DNA of 64,000 nt from Bacillota bacterium (GCA_023423335.1 JAFAFU010000045.1:1-64000), one strand, 5' to 3'. Positions 16,648-25,082 are shown, numbered from the stretch's first letter. Notes: generated by a model from the letters alone, not told the origin. Numbers and translations: made by a program.

Positions 16648-17724
16648 CTAGACCTCCAGTTCGGCAGCTTCTTCATCCTCTGATTCCGGCTTATTCATGA
16701 TCTGGATATCAAAGGGATCAACCTGAATACCCACCTGGTTTCCTACCGGAACAAGATCCGTGGAATGTACGAGCCAGTCATGGCCGCCCGCATGGACCTC
16801 CATCTCGTAATGCACGCCCTTGAACAGGAGGGAGATAACGGTACCGGTAATGATACCTTCCTCCGGCTTCACCAGATCAATGTCCTCCGGACGGATTACG
16901 ACATCCACAGGTTTATTCCGTCCGAAGCCTTCATCCACACATGCAAAATTCGTTCCCAGAATATTCACGATCCGATCCTCCAGCATGGTGGCAGGGATGA
17001 TATTACTGTCCCCGATGAAGTCTGCCACAAAGGCATTTGTAGGCTCGTTGTAAATCATCTCAGGGGTTCCGATCTGTTGTATGTAACCCTGATTCATGAC
17101 CACGATGGTATCTGACATCGTCAAAGCCTCCTCCTGGTCGTGGGTAACATAGACAAAGGTAATCCCCAATTCATTCTTCAGACGGATCAGCTCATACTGC
17201 ATGTCCTGCCTGAGCTTCAAATCCAGAGCTCCCAGGGGCTCATCCAGCAGAAGAACCTTCGGTTCATTCACGATAGCTCTGGCAATGGCGATCCTTTGCT
17301 GTTGCCCGCCGCTTAAGGAATTCGGGTACCGCTGTTCAAAGCCGTCCAGATTTACGAGCTTTAAAGCGTATTTTATCTTATCATCGATATAGGCTTTGCT
17401 TTTCTTCCTGATCTTCAATCCGAAGGCGATGTTCTCTGCGATCGTCATATGATTGAACAGGGCGTATTTTTGAAATACCGTATTTAGCGGACGTTCGTTG
17501 GGAGGGAGCTTTGAGATATCCCTGCCTTCAAAGATGACCTGACCCTTATCGGGACTTTCAAAGCCGCCGATGATCCTTAAGGTAGTGGTTTTACCGCAGC
17601 CGGAGGGGCCTAACAGGGTCACGAATTCATTTTCCCGGATATAGAGGTTCATATCGTCTAAAACCAGGGTATCACCGTAGGACTTGGATATATTTATAAG
17701 CTTGATTAATTTATTCTCGGTCAT
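16648..17724 (-). CDS. potA: Spermidine/putrescine ABC transporter ATPase PotA
   Basis: 358 residues. Walker A GPSGCGKTT, Q loop VFQKYALFNHM, signature LSGGQQQR, Walker B VLLLDEPLGALD and switch VTHDQEEA are all intact. A C-terminal TOBE-type regulatory region (from ~250) follows. It powers PotBC. ATG at 17724 is preceded by GGAG; the regulator gene ends 20 bases upstream. Confidence 0.95.
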   Translation of the reverse strand: MTENKLIKLINISKSYGDTLVLDDMNLYIRENEFVTLLGPSGCGKTTTLRIIGGFESPDKGQVIFEGRDISKLPPNERPLNTVFQKYALFNHMTIAENIAFGLKIRKKSKAYIDDKIKYALKLVNLDGFEQRYPNSLSGGQQQRIAIARAIVNEPKVLLLDEPLGALDLKLRQDMQYELIRLKNELGITFVYVTHDQEEALTMSDTIVVMNQGYIQQIGTPEMIYNEPTNAFVADFIGDSNIIPATMLEDRIVNILGTNFACVDEGFGRNKPVDVVIRPEDIDLVKPEEGIITGTVISLLFKGVHYEMEVHAGGHDWLVHSTDLVPVGNQVGIQVDPFDIQIMNKPESEDEEAAELEV

Positions 17725-17744
17725 GGGCCTGATCTCCTTGATTC

Positions 17745-18284
17745 TTAAAAGCTGGGAGGCGTCGATACCCAGAGCAGGGTGGCGCCGGTTTTCTCCGAAG
17801 CTACGATATAATGCTGTTTATTGGCCGTAAAATAGAAGGACTCCCCCTTCTTTACCTTATAGGAACGGTTACCGATCAGCAGCGTGATACTGCCGTTCAG
17901 GATATACCCAAACTCCTCCCCTTCATGGGGGTTATCGGGATAGGTGGAGCCGCCGGCATCCAGAGTCAGCAGGATGGGCTCCATAATATTTTTCTGCGCA
18001 TTCGGAATAATCCATTTCACTTCATTTTTCAGGTCCGCATCATATTTTTCAAAATAGTCGGATTTTTTAAACACAACCTGCTCCGCGGTGGTACCACTGA
18101 AAAATTCCTCAAGATTGGTGCCCAGGCATTGGAGTATGTCCATCAGGGTTGCGATGGACGGTGAGGTTAAGTCCCGTTCCAGCTGTGAGATGAAACCCTT
18201 GGATAATTCGGCCCGATCCGCCAGCTCCTCCTGTGTCAGGCTCTTCCCGATCCGCAATTCCTTTATCTTTGACCCTATATTCAT
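17745..18284 (-). CDS. XRE-cupin regulator of the polyamine operon
   Basis: 179 residues. An N-terminal XRE helix-turn-helix (IKELRIGKSLTQEELADRAE, SKGFISQLERDLTSPSIATL) joins a C-terminal cupin (~105-175; HEGEEFGYILNGSITLLIG, KGESFYF). This PuuR-like build senses a small ligand in the cupin. As first gene of the pot operon, with a palindrome between promoter and start, it very likely controls itself and polyamine uptake. The ligand is presumably a polyamine (inference). Confidence 0.9.
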   Translation of the reverse strand: MNIGSKIKELRIGKSLTQEELADRAELSKGFISQLERDLTSPSIATLMDILQCLGTNLEEFFSGTTAEQVVFKKSDYFEKYDADLKNEVKWIIPNAQKNIMEPILLTLDAGGSTYPDNPHEGEEFGYILNGSITLLIGNRSYKVKKGESFYFTANKQHYIVASEKTGATLLWVSTPPSF

Positions 18285-18319
18285 GATCCGATTACCTCCG
18301 TAAAATTCTTACTAACAAT

Positions 18320-18345
18320 AAACTAAAAGTTTAGCGTTGCTAAAC
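18320..18345 (-). promoter_or_regulatory. Palindromic operator of the pot operon
   Basis: Perfect inverted repeat GTTTAGC-GTT-GCTAAAC (18329-18345), adjoined by AAACT-AAA-AGTTT (18320-18332). It lies just downstream of the -10 box, where a bound XRE regulator would block transcription. Confidence 0.65.
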
Positions 18346-18358
18346 AAACATAATAATA

Positions 18359-18386
18359 ATTATACCGATATAAACAGTTATGTCAA
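18359..18386 (-). promoter_or_regulatory. pot operon promoter
   Basis: On the minus strand TTGACA (18386-18381), a 16-base spacer and TATAAT (18364-18359): both consensus hexamers, about 75 bases before the regulator start. Confidence 0.85.
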
Positions 18387-18459
18387 TACTTTTTGGCAAA
18401 TTTTAAAGGCATATCCGGAATGGAATGCATATAAATACATACAGCCAAATATTACCGCA

Positions 18460-18533
18460 CAAAAAAACCGTGATCCAAACCGGCGGCTGAATTGCGAATA
18501 AATAAACAGTTCAGTACTCCGGCAGTATCACGG
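18460..18533 (-). terminator. aroC: aroC terminator
   Basis: Minus-strand stem ATCACGG/CCGTGAT with an inner CCGG..CCGG pairing, followed by seven Ts (A run at 18461-18467). It lies downstream of aroC. Confidence 0.6.
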
Positions 18534-18576
18534 AATTCTTGTAAGGAAGATTTGCCTTCCCATGGTATTTGATTGA

Positions 18577-19680
18577 TCAGTGCTGATAAAAATCTTTGAT
18601 TTTATCCATTCGGGCGGTCATTCCCTGGAAGAGCTGATCCACCAGTGTGATCGCTACCATGGCCTCTATGACTACGACAGCCCTCGGTACGATAACAGGA
18701 TCGTGGCGGCCGAGGATTTCTACCTCGATATTTTCCTTATCCTTATTTACGGTCTGTTGAGGCCTTGCGATGGAAGCCGTGGGCTTCACGGCTGCCCGCA
18801 GAATTATCTCGGCTCCGTCACTTAAGCCGCCAAGAATACCGCCGGCATGGTTGCTCAGCTTGGAAAGCCTGTCATTTTCATCATAACGGAAGGAATCGTT
18901 ATTATCGGCTCCGGTTTTGCCGGCTACAGCAAAGCCGTCACCAATTTCCACTCCCTTGACCGCACCTATGGACATGACGGCCTTAGCCAGAACCGCATCC
19001 AATTTATCAAAGGTCGGCTGTCCGATTCCGGCGGGCATACCGGAGACGATGCATTCAATCACACCACCCACCGAGTTCTTTGTCTTCAGCTGCTCCAGGA
19101 TGTAATCTTCTGCCGCTTTCGATGCATCGGGGTCCGGCATACGCAAAGGGCTTTGGTCCGTAAATTCTTTCCTGCAATTCTGGTAATCAATCGTGACCGG
19201 ACCGATGGATTTGGTATAAGCATAAACAGTGATACCGAGCTCTTTTAATATGGCGGCGGCAATGGCACCGGCAGCAACTCGGCCGATGGTTTCACGGCCG
19301 GAGGAACGTCCGCCTCCCCGGTAATCCCGGAAGCCGTATTTCTGATCAAAGGTATAATCCGCATGGCCCGGGCGGTAATAGCCCGCAATCTTGGAATAAT
19401 CGGAAGGCCTTTGATTTTCATTAAAAACAACCATGGAGATTGGGGTGCCGGTAGTACGGCCTTCAAAGATGCCGGATAGAATTCTGACCTTATCCTCCTC
19501 CTTACGGGGAGAAGAAAATTTCGACTGGCCCGGTTTCCTGCGGTTTAGAAAAGCCTGTATATCCTCTTCCTTAAGAGGGAGTCCGGCAGGACAGCCGTCT
19601 AATACGACTCCGATTCCTTCCCCATGGGATTCGCCCCAGGTTGATATTACAAAACTGGTTCCATATGTGGATCCTGACAT
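18577..19680 (-). CDS. aroC: Chorismate synthase
   Basis: 367 residues, the usual length. It makes chorismate from EPSP with reduced FMN, the last step of the shikimate pathway. Signatures are STWGESHGEGIGVVLDGCPAG (N-terminal), DYRGGGRSSGRETIGRVAAG and ARPQQTVN near the C-terminus. ATG at 19680 follows AGGAGGATTACCT. It stands alone here with its own terminator; other aro genes are not in the window. Confidence 0.97.
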   Translation of the reverse strand: MSGSTYGTSFVISTWGESHGEGIGVVLDGCPAGLPLKEEDIQAFLNRRKPGQSKFSSPRKEEDKVRILSGIFEGRTTGTPISMVVFNENQRPSDYSKIAGYYRPGHADYTFDQKYGFRDYRGGGRSSGRETIGRVAAGAIAAAILKELGITVYAYTKSIGPVTIDYQNCRKEFTDQSPLRMPDPDASKAAEDYILEQLKTKNSVGGVIECIVSGMPAGIGQPTFDKLDAVLAKAVMSIGAVKGVEIGDGFAVAGKTGADNNDSFRYDENDRLSKLSNHAGGILGGLSDGAEIILRAAVKPTASIARPQQTVNKDKENIEVEILGRHDPVIVPRAVVVIEAMVAITLVDQLFQGMTARMDKIKDFYQH

Positions 19681-19831
19681 AGGTAATCCTCCTGTGTTTG
19701 ATCTATGGTTATATCATCCTCCAAAAACTTATCCATAGTATAAAGGAAATCATCTTCAGTTTCAATCACATTAAGGACATTTGATAAAAATTTTCATATA
19801 TTAAAAATGACTATATTAATATGAGGCAAAA

Positions 19832-20035
19832 ATGGATAATTTTTATTCTAGTCCGGGCAACAACGGATTTCGATATGGTAAACGGGACAGTACACCGAAG
19901 GATGGCAGTGTTTCAGATGGGCAGGACTTTACAGCACGAAAGAGAGATGATGATCTGATAATTGAAGAGAATACAATTTATGAAATAGACAGGGATTGCT
20001 TTGACCGGTTAAAAAAGCAGAGAAAAAAGAAATAA
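19832..20035 (+). CDS. Small charged hypothetical protein
   Basis: 67 residues, hydrophilic with a basic tail (LKKQRKKK), no hydrophobic segment and no recognised domain. It starts at ATG 19832 after GAGGCAAAA, a weak site, and is followed at once by a good terminator, which supports it being a real gene. The function is unknown. Confidence 0.55.
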   Translation: MDNFYSSPGNNGFRYGKRDSTPKDGSVSDGQDFTARKRDDDLIIEENTIYEIDRDCFDRLKKQRKKK

Positions 20036-20044
20036 CAAGAAAAA

Positions 20045-20072
20045 AAGCTGCGTGGAACGCAGCTTTTTTTTG
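20045..20072 (+). terminator. Terminator of the small gene
   Basis: AAGCTGCGT-GGA-ACGCAGCTT followed by eight Ts; the A run on the other side makes it usable for the minus-strand gene too. Confidence 0.9.
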
Positions 20073-20117
20073 CTTTTTGCAGGGAAGTGAAAACTCATGC
20101 TGGCAAGAAGTTCACTT

Positions 20118-20348
20118 TTAGAAGAAGCCTCCACCATTTCCACAGCAGCAGCAGAGAAGCAGGATGATCCAGATGATGCTGCCACAGCCGCCGTCATTGT
20201 CGCCACAACCACAACCGCCGCCTCCGCCAAAAATACCATTGTTATTGCCGCCACAGCAGCAGAGGATAAGAACAAGGAAAATAAGACAAGAACAGTCATT
20301 GCCCCCTCTAACTCCGCTGTCGCAATGTGTAGCTGCTAAATCGCTCAT
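20118..20348 (-). CDS. Gly/Cys-rich small protein (chorion-class high-cysteine type)
   Basis: 76 residues from ATG at 20348 with AGGAGG at 7-base spacing. It has two short hydrophobic stretches (CLIFLVLILCCC and SIIWIILLLCCCC) separated by GIFGGGGGCGCGD, with about 13 cysteines overall. Proteins of this look are common in Lachnospiraceae and are often auto-named chorion class high-cysteine protein; their role is not established, with a spore-surface or membrane-associated metal/redox role possible (inference). The A/C-rich opposite strand also gives a long frame, which is a shadow. Confidence 0.65.
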   Translation of the reverse strand: MSDLAATHCDSGVRGGNDCSCLIFLVLILCCCGGNNNGIFGGGGGCGCGDNDGGCGSIIWIILLLCCCCGNGGGFF

Positions 20349-20532
20349 AGTAGTTCCTCCTAATATTAATTACAATGTATCATATGAAGTTGAGCTTGAC
20401 TGATTTCCTATTTTTAGAAATAATTATAGTAATTTTTGTAGATATTGTGACAAATAAACTTAAGTTTGGGACAGAAATTAGCCGGGTAACCTTATCCTTG
20501 TATCCGGGGCTACAATAAAATCGGCAAATCAT

Positions 20533-20629
20533 GGTATAATATCGGTAGATATTATACCGGCGCCGAACGCAGTGAGTGCGCATCCTGGCACGAAGTACCA
20601 ATACCATAGGCGCTTGCACATATGGTATT
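20533..20629. repeat. Two perfect hairpins in the leader before the cupin gene
   Basis: GGTATAATATC-GGTA-GATATTATACC (20533-20558) and AATACCATA/TATGGTATT (20600-20629), with CGAACGCAGTGAGTGCG between them. The gap 20349-20679 holds nothing else. The TATAAT inside the first palindrome could act as a -10 box, but no -35 is convincing. Confidence 0.55.
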
Positions 20630-20679
20630 CTACGAGAAGGTAATATTAAAAATATAACGAAATGAAAGGAGTTATTATT

Positions 20680-21024
20680 ATGGAAGGAATGAAAAAGAAT
20701 AAACTAAAAAATATCGAGATGTCACAGGTTCTTAAGCTGGAGGAACTGGTTGATTATCAGAAGGGGCAGGTGGTAAGTAAAACACTGGCACAAAATCCCC
20801 ATGTCAGTCTTACGTTGTTCTCCTTTGACCAGGGGGAAGAAATCAGCAGTCATTCCTCCGATGGAGATGCCATGGTTACGGTATTGGACGGAGTCGGCAG
20901 ATTCACCGTAGGGGAGGAGACCTTCCTTTTGAACCGGGGAGAAACCCTGGTTATGCCCAATAATGTCCCCCACGCGGTTTATGGGGAAGAGCAGTTTAAG
21001 ATGCTGCTGACGGTGGTATTCTAG
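20680..21024 (+). CDS. Small cupin-domain protein
   Basis: 114 residues from ATG at 20680, with AAAGGAG (20665-20671) at 8-9 bases; an ATG at 20662 precedes that site and is rejected. A single cupin barrel: metal-site-like EISSHSSDGDAMVTVLDG (motif 1) and LNRGETLVMPNNVPHAVYG (motif 2, His present). Possible roles are metal-dependent enzyme or small-molecule sensor; the substrate is unknown. Confidence 0.85.
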   Translation: MEGMKKNKLKNIEMSQVLKLEELVDYQKGQVVSKTLAQNPHVSLTLFSFDQGEEISSHSSDGDAMVTVLDGVGRFTVGEETFLLNRGETLVMPNNVPHAVYGEEQFKMLLTVVF

Positions 21025-21130
21025 TTTCTTACTTTTTTACAAAATATATTGTAATTATTCCATAGGACTGGTCCCCTTAATATGATAGCATAATTCTGTA
21101 ATTATCATATAAGGAGCAAAGTATTTGTAT

Positions 21131-21160
21131 GCCGCCTTTAGGCGGCAGATGGAGGTTACT
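21131..21160 (+). repeat. Short leader hairpin carrying the ribosome binding site (family L)
   Basis: GCCGCC-TTTA-GGCGGC (21131-21146) followed by AGATGGAGGTTA and the ATG at 21161. An identical stretch precedes the FeoB-associated gene at 27801, and a related one precedes the ABC-F gene at 45091. Confidence 0.75.
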
Positions 21161-22120
21161 ATGAAGAAATATATTATGATTACAATATTCATTCTGGCGA
21201 TCGTCCTGTCCGGCTGTTCCGGCAAGGAAAATCAGGATACAGTCTCAGGGAACAGCCAGACAAAGGAGGTTAAGGACACTGATATGGGAGATACGAAGAG
21301 TACGGCGGCTGGGGATAGCAAAGCCGCAGAACCGACAACAGAACCGACAACAGAACTGACACCAGAACCGACAGCGGAGCCTACACCGGAGCCGACGCCA
21401 ATACCTCCGGGGCTGGTATTGCCCCTGCTTACCAATGAGAGCGGTAAGGTCCTGATCCAGACCGTATCCAAGAGTTCGACGTATCCATATAATTCCTATA
21501 TTATTACCTCAGTGAACGGGGAGAGCATTGTGCTTGATCCGACCGCTATGCCGAAGAAGGAAGAATGCAATATTAATCCGGCGGCAATCCTGTCCACCCA
21601 TACCCATCAGGATCATATTGATGCCGTCTTTCTGAATTCATATGAATGTGAAAAGCTGGCTTACAAAAAGGGCGAGATTGATACAGAGGACTTCCATATC
21701 TATACGATATTATCCTCCCATAATGGTGATACCATTGCCGAGACGAATCTCAATGTAATCATCGTGGCTGAGGTGGACGGCCTGCGGATTGCCCATATGG
21801 GTGATATCGGCCAGACTGCGCTCACTGAGGAACAGCGAAAGGAGCTGGGTGAGATAGACATTGCCTTTATGCAGTTTGAAAACAGCTATTCGAATATGTC
21901 GCTGCAGAACGGGAAAGGGTTCAATTTGATGGACCAGCTTAAGCCGAAGATAATTATTCCGACTCATTATGGGAACGCGGCGCTGCCGATGCTGGAAGAA
22001 AAATATGGTGTGATTACGGAACTGGAAAATATTCTGGAAATCTCGGAGGAAGACATACCGGAACAGACAGCGGTATACCGAATTCTGAATAAACATGTTT
22101 ACACAGTTCCGAAGCAGTAA
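21161..22120 (+). CDS. Metallo-beta-lactamase-fold lipoprotein
   Basis: 319 residues from ATG at 21161 (GGAGG in the leader hairpin). The signal peptide has lipobox IVLSGC with lipid Cys19. A Thr/Pro/Glu tandem-repeat linker (EPTTEPTTELTPEPTAEP, ~60-88) spaces the domain from the membrane. The MBL domain has THTHQDHIDA (metal site), HMGDIG and IPTHYG (later His ligands), as in UlaG-like and other L-lactonase-type hydrolases. It is therefore a surface-tethered metal hydrolase of unknown substrate. Confidence 0.87.
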   Translation: MKKYIMITIFILAIVLSGCSGKENQDTVSGNSQTKEVKDTDMGDTKSTAAGDSKAAEPTTEPTTELTPEPTAEPTPEPTPIPPGLVLPLLTNESGKVLIQTVSKSSTYPYNSYIITSVNGESIVLDPTAMPKKEECNINPAAILSTHTHQDHIDAVFLNSYECEKLAYKKGEIDTEDFHIYTILSSHNGDTIAETNLNVIIVAEVDGLRIAHMGDIGQTALTEEQRKELGEIDIAFMQFENSYSNMSLQNGKGFNLMDQLKPKIIIPTHYGNAALPMLEEKYGVITELENILEISEEDIPEQTAVYRILNKHVYTVPKQ

Positions 22121-22151
22121 CGGATTGGGATCAATTGTTTACAAGGCCTGT

Positions 22152-22180
22152 TTGACAATATGCCTGCCATTTATTATAAT
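22152..22180 (+). promoter_or_regulatory. Promoter of the AraC-family gene
   Basis: TTGACA (22152-22157), a 17-base spacer and TATAAT (22175-22180), both perfect consensus. Confidence 0.8.
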
Positions 22181-22286
22181 ATTGTAAAATATTGTTCTAT
22201 GCCGTAGTCCGGAAGGCAGATGAAAAAGGCTTCCCGGCAGCGGCGATAGAACCGGTACATTATTCGAATGAAGGGCAGGTATTTTT

Positions 22287-23198
22287 ATGCAATTAGATAC
22301 CCTGGGAGTAAAGCATTTTTCCGGTTACATATTTCCGGTATCGGTAACAGAGGATCTCTCTGTCTTGTCGGATTCCGAAGCTGCAGCATATTATAAGATC
22401 CTTATCATGAAATCCGGAACCTGTCATTGCATTCTCGGACAGAAGGAATTTGTATTGACCGGCGCATATGCGCTCTGTCTGAATGACATTGACCGGTTTG
22501 AATTAATTGGGAACCGGAGTGCGGAGCTTACGGTATTATTATTCCGGCCCGGTGCGATTAATACAGTGCTTACGGTGGATATGATTAATTGCCCTGATCC
22601 GGCTCTGTCCCAGACCTCGTACCAGGATCTGTTCTTTTTGAAGGAGTTTCGTCATGATGCGGGTATCAATCTGAAAATAGTCCCTTTAAGAGTGATGGAT
22701 CTGGAGGTGATCGGTCAGAAGCTTAGGCTTCTTTCGGAGCTCCTGACGAAGCAGGACACGGCGTTCTGGCCCTGTAGAAGCCGCTCCTATCTGTTTGAGA
22801 TATTGTTCTGTCTGATGAGACAGGAGGAGAAGGATGAACCGGTCCGAAGCATCCAGTTTTATCAACGACCCTCCAAGCTGGCCATCCAGGTCATCTATTA
22901 TTTGCAGACCTGCTATAGCCAAAAGATATCGATCGAACGGTTAACGGAGGAATTTCATACGAATCGGACCACACTCCTCAATGATTTTAAGAAGCACACA
23001 GGACAATCCATTAACCAATATCTGATCCAATTACGTCTCAGCATGGCAACCACGCTGCTTCGGGATACGGAGCTTTCCGTGGATGAGATTTGTGAGAGAA
23101 CCGGTTTCAGCGACAACAGCTACTTCAGTAAAGTATTTAAGAAGGGCTTAAATATTACTCCTTCAGAATACCGGAAAATATATCATCAAATGTCATAA
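22287..23198 (+). CDS. AraC-family transcriptional regulator
   Basis: 303 residues. The N-terminal ~150 residues look like a cupin-type sensor (SGTCHCILGQKEFVLTGAYA). The C-terminal double helix-turn-helix starts near 205 (ISIERLTEEFHTNRTTLLNDFKKH cut short here; second unit LSVDEICERTGFSDNSYFSK, ending ITPSEYRKIY). It is a solo gene with a consensus promoter; possible targets are the adjacent MBL lipoprotein or subtilase. Confidence 0.9.
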   Translation: MQLDTLGVKHFSGYIFPVSVTEDLSVLSDSEAAAYYKILIMKSGTCHCILGQKEFVLTGAYALCLNDIDRFELIGNRSAELTVLLFRPGAINTVLTVDMINCPDPALSQTSYQDLFFLKEFRHDAGINLKIVPLRVMDLEVIGQKLRLLSELLTKQDTAFWPCRSRSYLFEILFCLMRQEEKDEPVRSIQFYQRPSKLAIQVIYYLQTCYSQKISIERLTEEFHTNRTTLLNDFKKHTGQSINQYLIQLRLSMATTLLRDTELSVDEICERTGFSDNSYFSKVFKKGLNITPSEYRKIYHQMS

Positions 23199-23284
23199 TG
23201 CAACAAGGCTTGTAATAATAGGCGGGACAGTGTATATTGTAAAAGCTTTCTGAATAGGATGTTAAAAAACGATGGAGCTTTTGC

Positions 23285-24460
23285 GTGAAGAACGATAATA
23301 GAGTCCAGTTAATCATTCACTGCAAGGAATATGAAAAAAGGCAGAAAACCATAGAAGATTTGGGTCATATAAAATATCGGCTTCCCATGATCGATGCATT
23401 TGTAATTGAGATTGATAAAAGCCGGCTGGATCAGGTAAAAGCCCTGGACGGGTTGATCAGTGTTGAGATGGACACCCATATCACGGCTCAAATGAATCGG
23501 GTTAATGATGTCATAGAATGTGGTTGGGCTCATGAGCGCGGATTTTTGGGGAAAGGTGCGGGTGTCGCAATCGTTGATACCGGGCTCAGCCTGCATAAGG
23601 ATTTTGTGGAGGGCGGCAACCGGGTAGTGGCCTTTGAGGATTTTCTTAATAAACGGAACGAGCCCTATGATGATAATGGTCATGGCACTCATGTGGCCGG
23701 GATCATCGGCGGAAACGGTTTTTCCTCTAAGGGGAAGTATAGAGGAATTGCTCCGGAGTGCCATTTTATTGCAGTGAAGGTACTTGATCAACGGGGGGAT
23801 GGTAATATCTCCGATGTCCTGGCAGGCTTGCAGTGGATTATCGATAACCGGAAGAAGTATAACATCCGGATTGTAAATATCAGCGTGGGAACCGCATCGA
23901 AGGACAGTCTGGACGAAAACTCGCTTCTTGTCCAGGGAGTGAATGCAGTCTGGGACAGCGGCATCGTAGTTGTGGTAGCGGCGGGGAATAACGGACCGGG
24001 ACCGATGTCAATCTCTACTCCGGGGATCAGCAGAAAGGTTATCACGGTGGGCTCCTCCGATGATAATATGACAGTGGAGGTATTCGGGTCCCGCACCAAG
24101 GATTATTCCGGCAGGGGTCCGACTCCCTATTGCATCAAGAAGCCGGATATCGTAGCTCCGGGTTCCAATATCATCTCCTGCAATATCAGCCGCTTTATGA
24201 CCCGGAACAAGAACGGCAGCATAAAATATAATCTGTCGGATACACCGATGATGTATACGATAAAAAGTGGTACCTCGATGGCAACGCCGGTGGTATCCGG
24301 AGCCATCGCCTTACTTCTTTCCGCCCATCCCGAGCTTTCCAACCGGGAGGTTAAGCTGATGCTCCGCAACAGTGCCGTGGATCTGGGGCAGCATTGGGAA
24401 AAGCAGGGCTGGGGGCTGCTGAATATCCGCAGACTTTTAGAGCAGCAGTCATATCAGTAA
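23285..24460 (+). CDS. S8 subtilisin-like serine protease, cytoplasmic type
   Basis: 391 residues from GTG at 23285. The catalytic triad is complete: D98 in VAIVDTGLS, H133 in NGHGTHVAG and S331 in SGTSMATPVVSG, with oxyanion Asn in AAGNNGPG. The first ~85 residues resemble an inhibitor-like propeptide (IDAFVIEIDKSRLDQVKAL). There is no signal peptide or wall anchor, so like AprX-type subtilases it probably stays in the cytoplasm or the forespore/mother cell. It is followed by a good terminator. Confidence 0.92.
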   Translation: MKNDNRVQLIIHCKEYEKRQKTIEDLGHIKYRLPMIDAFVIEIDKSRLDQVKALDGLISVEMDTHITAQMNRVNDVIECGWAHERGFLGKGAGVAIVDTGLSLHKDFVEGGNRVVAFEDFLNKRNEPYDDNGHGTHVAGIIGGNGFSSKGKYRGIAPECHFIAVKVLDQRGDGNISDVLAGLQWIIDNRKKYNIRIVNISVGTASKDSLDENSLLVQGVNAVWDSGIVVVVAAGNNGPGPMSISTPGISRKVITVGSSDDNMTVEVFGSRTKDYSGRGPTPYCIKKPDIVAPGSNIISCNISRFMTRNKNGSIKYNLSDTPMMYTIKSGTSMATPVVSGAIALLLSAHPELSNREVKLMLRNSAVDLGQHWEKQGWGLLNIRRLLEQQSYQ

Positions 24461-24474
24461 TAAATGGAAATATG

Positions 24475-24503
24475 TTCCGTACCTAATGGGTACGGAATTT
24501 TTT
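24475..24503 (+). terminator. Subtilase gene terminator
   Basis: TTCCGTACC/GGGTACGGAA stem with a T7 tail, 15 bases after the stop. Confidence 0.88.
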
Positions 24504-24513
24504 TGATAAAGTA

Positions 24514-24542
24514 TTGACAAATTTGTAGTTTTCCAGTAATAT
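24514..24542 (+). promoter_or_regulatory. feoA: feo operon promoter
   Basis: TTGACA (24514-24519), a 17-base spacer and TAATAT (24537-24542), 40 bases upstream of the first feoA. Confidence 0.8.
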
Positions 24543-24546
24543 TATA

Positions 24547-24565
24547 GAAAATGATAATCATAATC
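24547..24565 (+). promoter_or_regulatory. Fur box of the feo operon
   Basis: GAAAATGATAATCATAATC matches the classical 19-bp Fur box at 17 positions. It lies immediately downstream of the -10 box, so iron-loaded Fur would block transcription when iron is plentiful. Confidence 0.85.
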
Positions 24566-24581
24566 AATAGGGAGTGATCAA

Positions 24582-24794
24582 ATGTCGTTATCTATGGTAG
24601 CTTTAGGTGAGTCAAAGATTATTGCCGGAATAACCGGAAAAGAAGATGTGAAGAGGCATCTGCAGGACATGGGATTCGTAAAAGGTGCGAATGTTCAGGT
24701 GGTTTCGGAAAATCCAAGCGGAATAATCTTATTAATTAAAGGAGTCAAAATCGCGATCAATCGTGGTCTGGCATCCAAAATAATTGTTGTTTAG
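24582..24794 (+). CDS. feoA: FeoA-type SH3 protein, first copy
   Basis: 70 residues covering one FeoA domain: G-E-S..I..I.G, then HLQDMGFVKGANVQVVSENP and IKGVKIAINRGLASKIIV. FeoA is a small cytoplasmic partner needed for FeoB function. First gene of the Fur-controlled operon; the downstream feoA copy begins 13 bases later. Two separate feoA genes are common in Clostridia. Confidence 0.92.
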   Translation: MSLSMVALGESKIIAGITGKEDVKRHLQDMGFVKGANVQVVSENPSGIILLIKGVKIAINRGLASKIIVV

Positions 24795-24807
24795 GAGGAA
24801 GCGTAGT

Positions 24808-25026
24808 ATGACTTTGAAGGAGTTAAAGATTGGCGAGTCAGGGACTGTGGTATCCATCGGAGAAAAAGGACCGATCCGCAGACGTATCATGGATATGGGG
24901 ATTACCCCCGGAGCCAGCATCAGGGTGATTAAGGTCGCGCCTATGGGAGATCCGATCGAGATTAATATCCGCGGCTATGAACTGAGCTTGAGGAAGGTTG
25001 AAGCGGACCAGATTATAATCCGCTGA
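24808..25026 (+). CDS. feoA: FeoA-type SH3 protein, second copy
   Basis: 72 residues from ATG at 24808 with AGGAGG (24793-24798) at 9 bases. The FeoA domain is complete (LKELKIGESGTVVSIGEKGP, RRRIMDMGITPGASI, IEINIRGYELSLRKVEA). It is closer to the classical FeoA consensus than the first copy. It lies between feoA1 and feoB in the same transcript. Confidence 0.93.
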   Translation: MTLKELKIGESGTVVSIGEKGPIRRRIMDMGITPGASIRVIKVAPMGDPIEINIRGYELSLRKVEADQIIIR

Positions 25027-25082
25027 TCCGCATCGTAATGTCGGAAGATATCAATAATCATTCACAAATCAGGAGGATGGAA

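Noticed and set aside
20097..20339. Ala/Thr-rich plus-strand frame
   Set aside because: Complement of the Gly/Cys-rich gene on the minus strand, which has the ribosome binding site and a recognisable composition.
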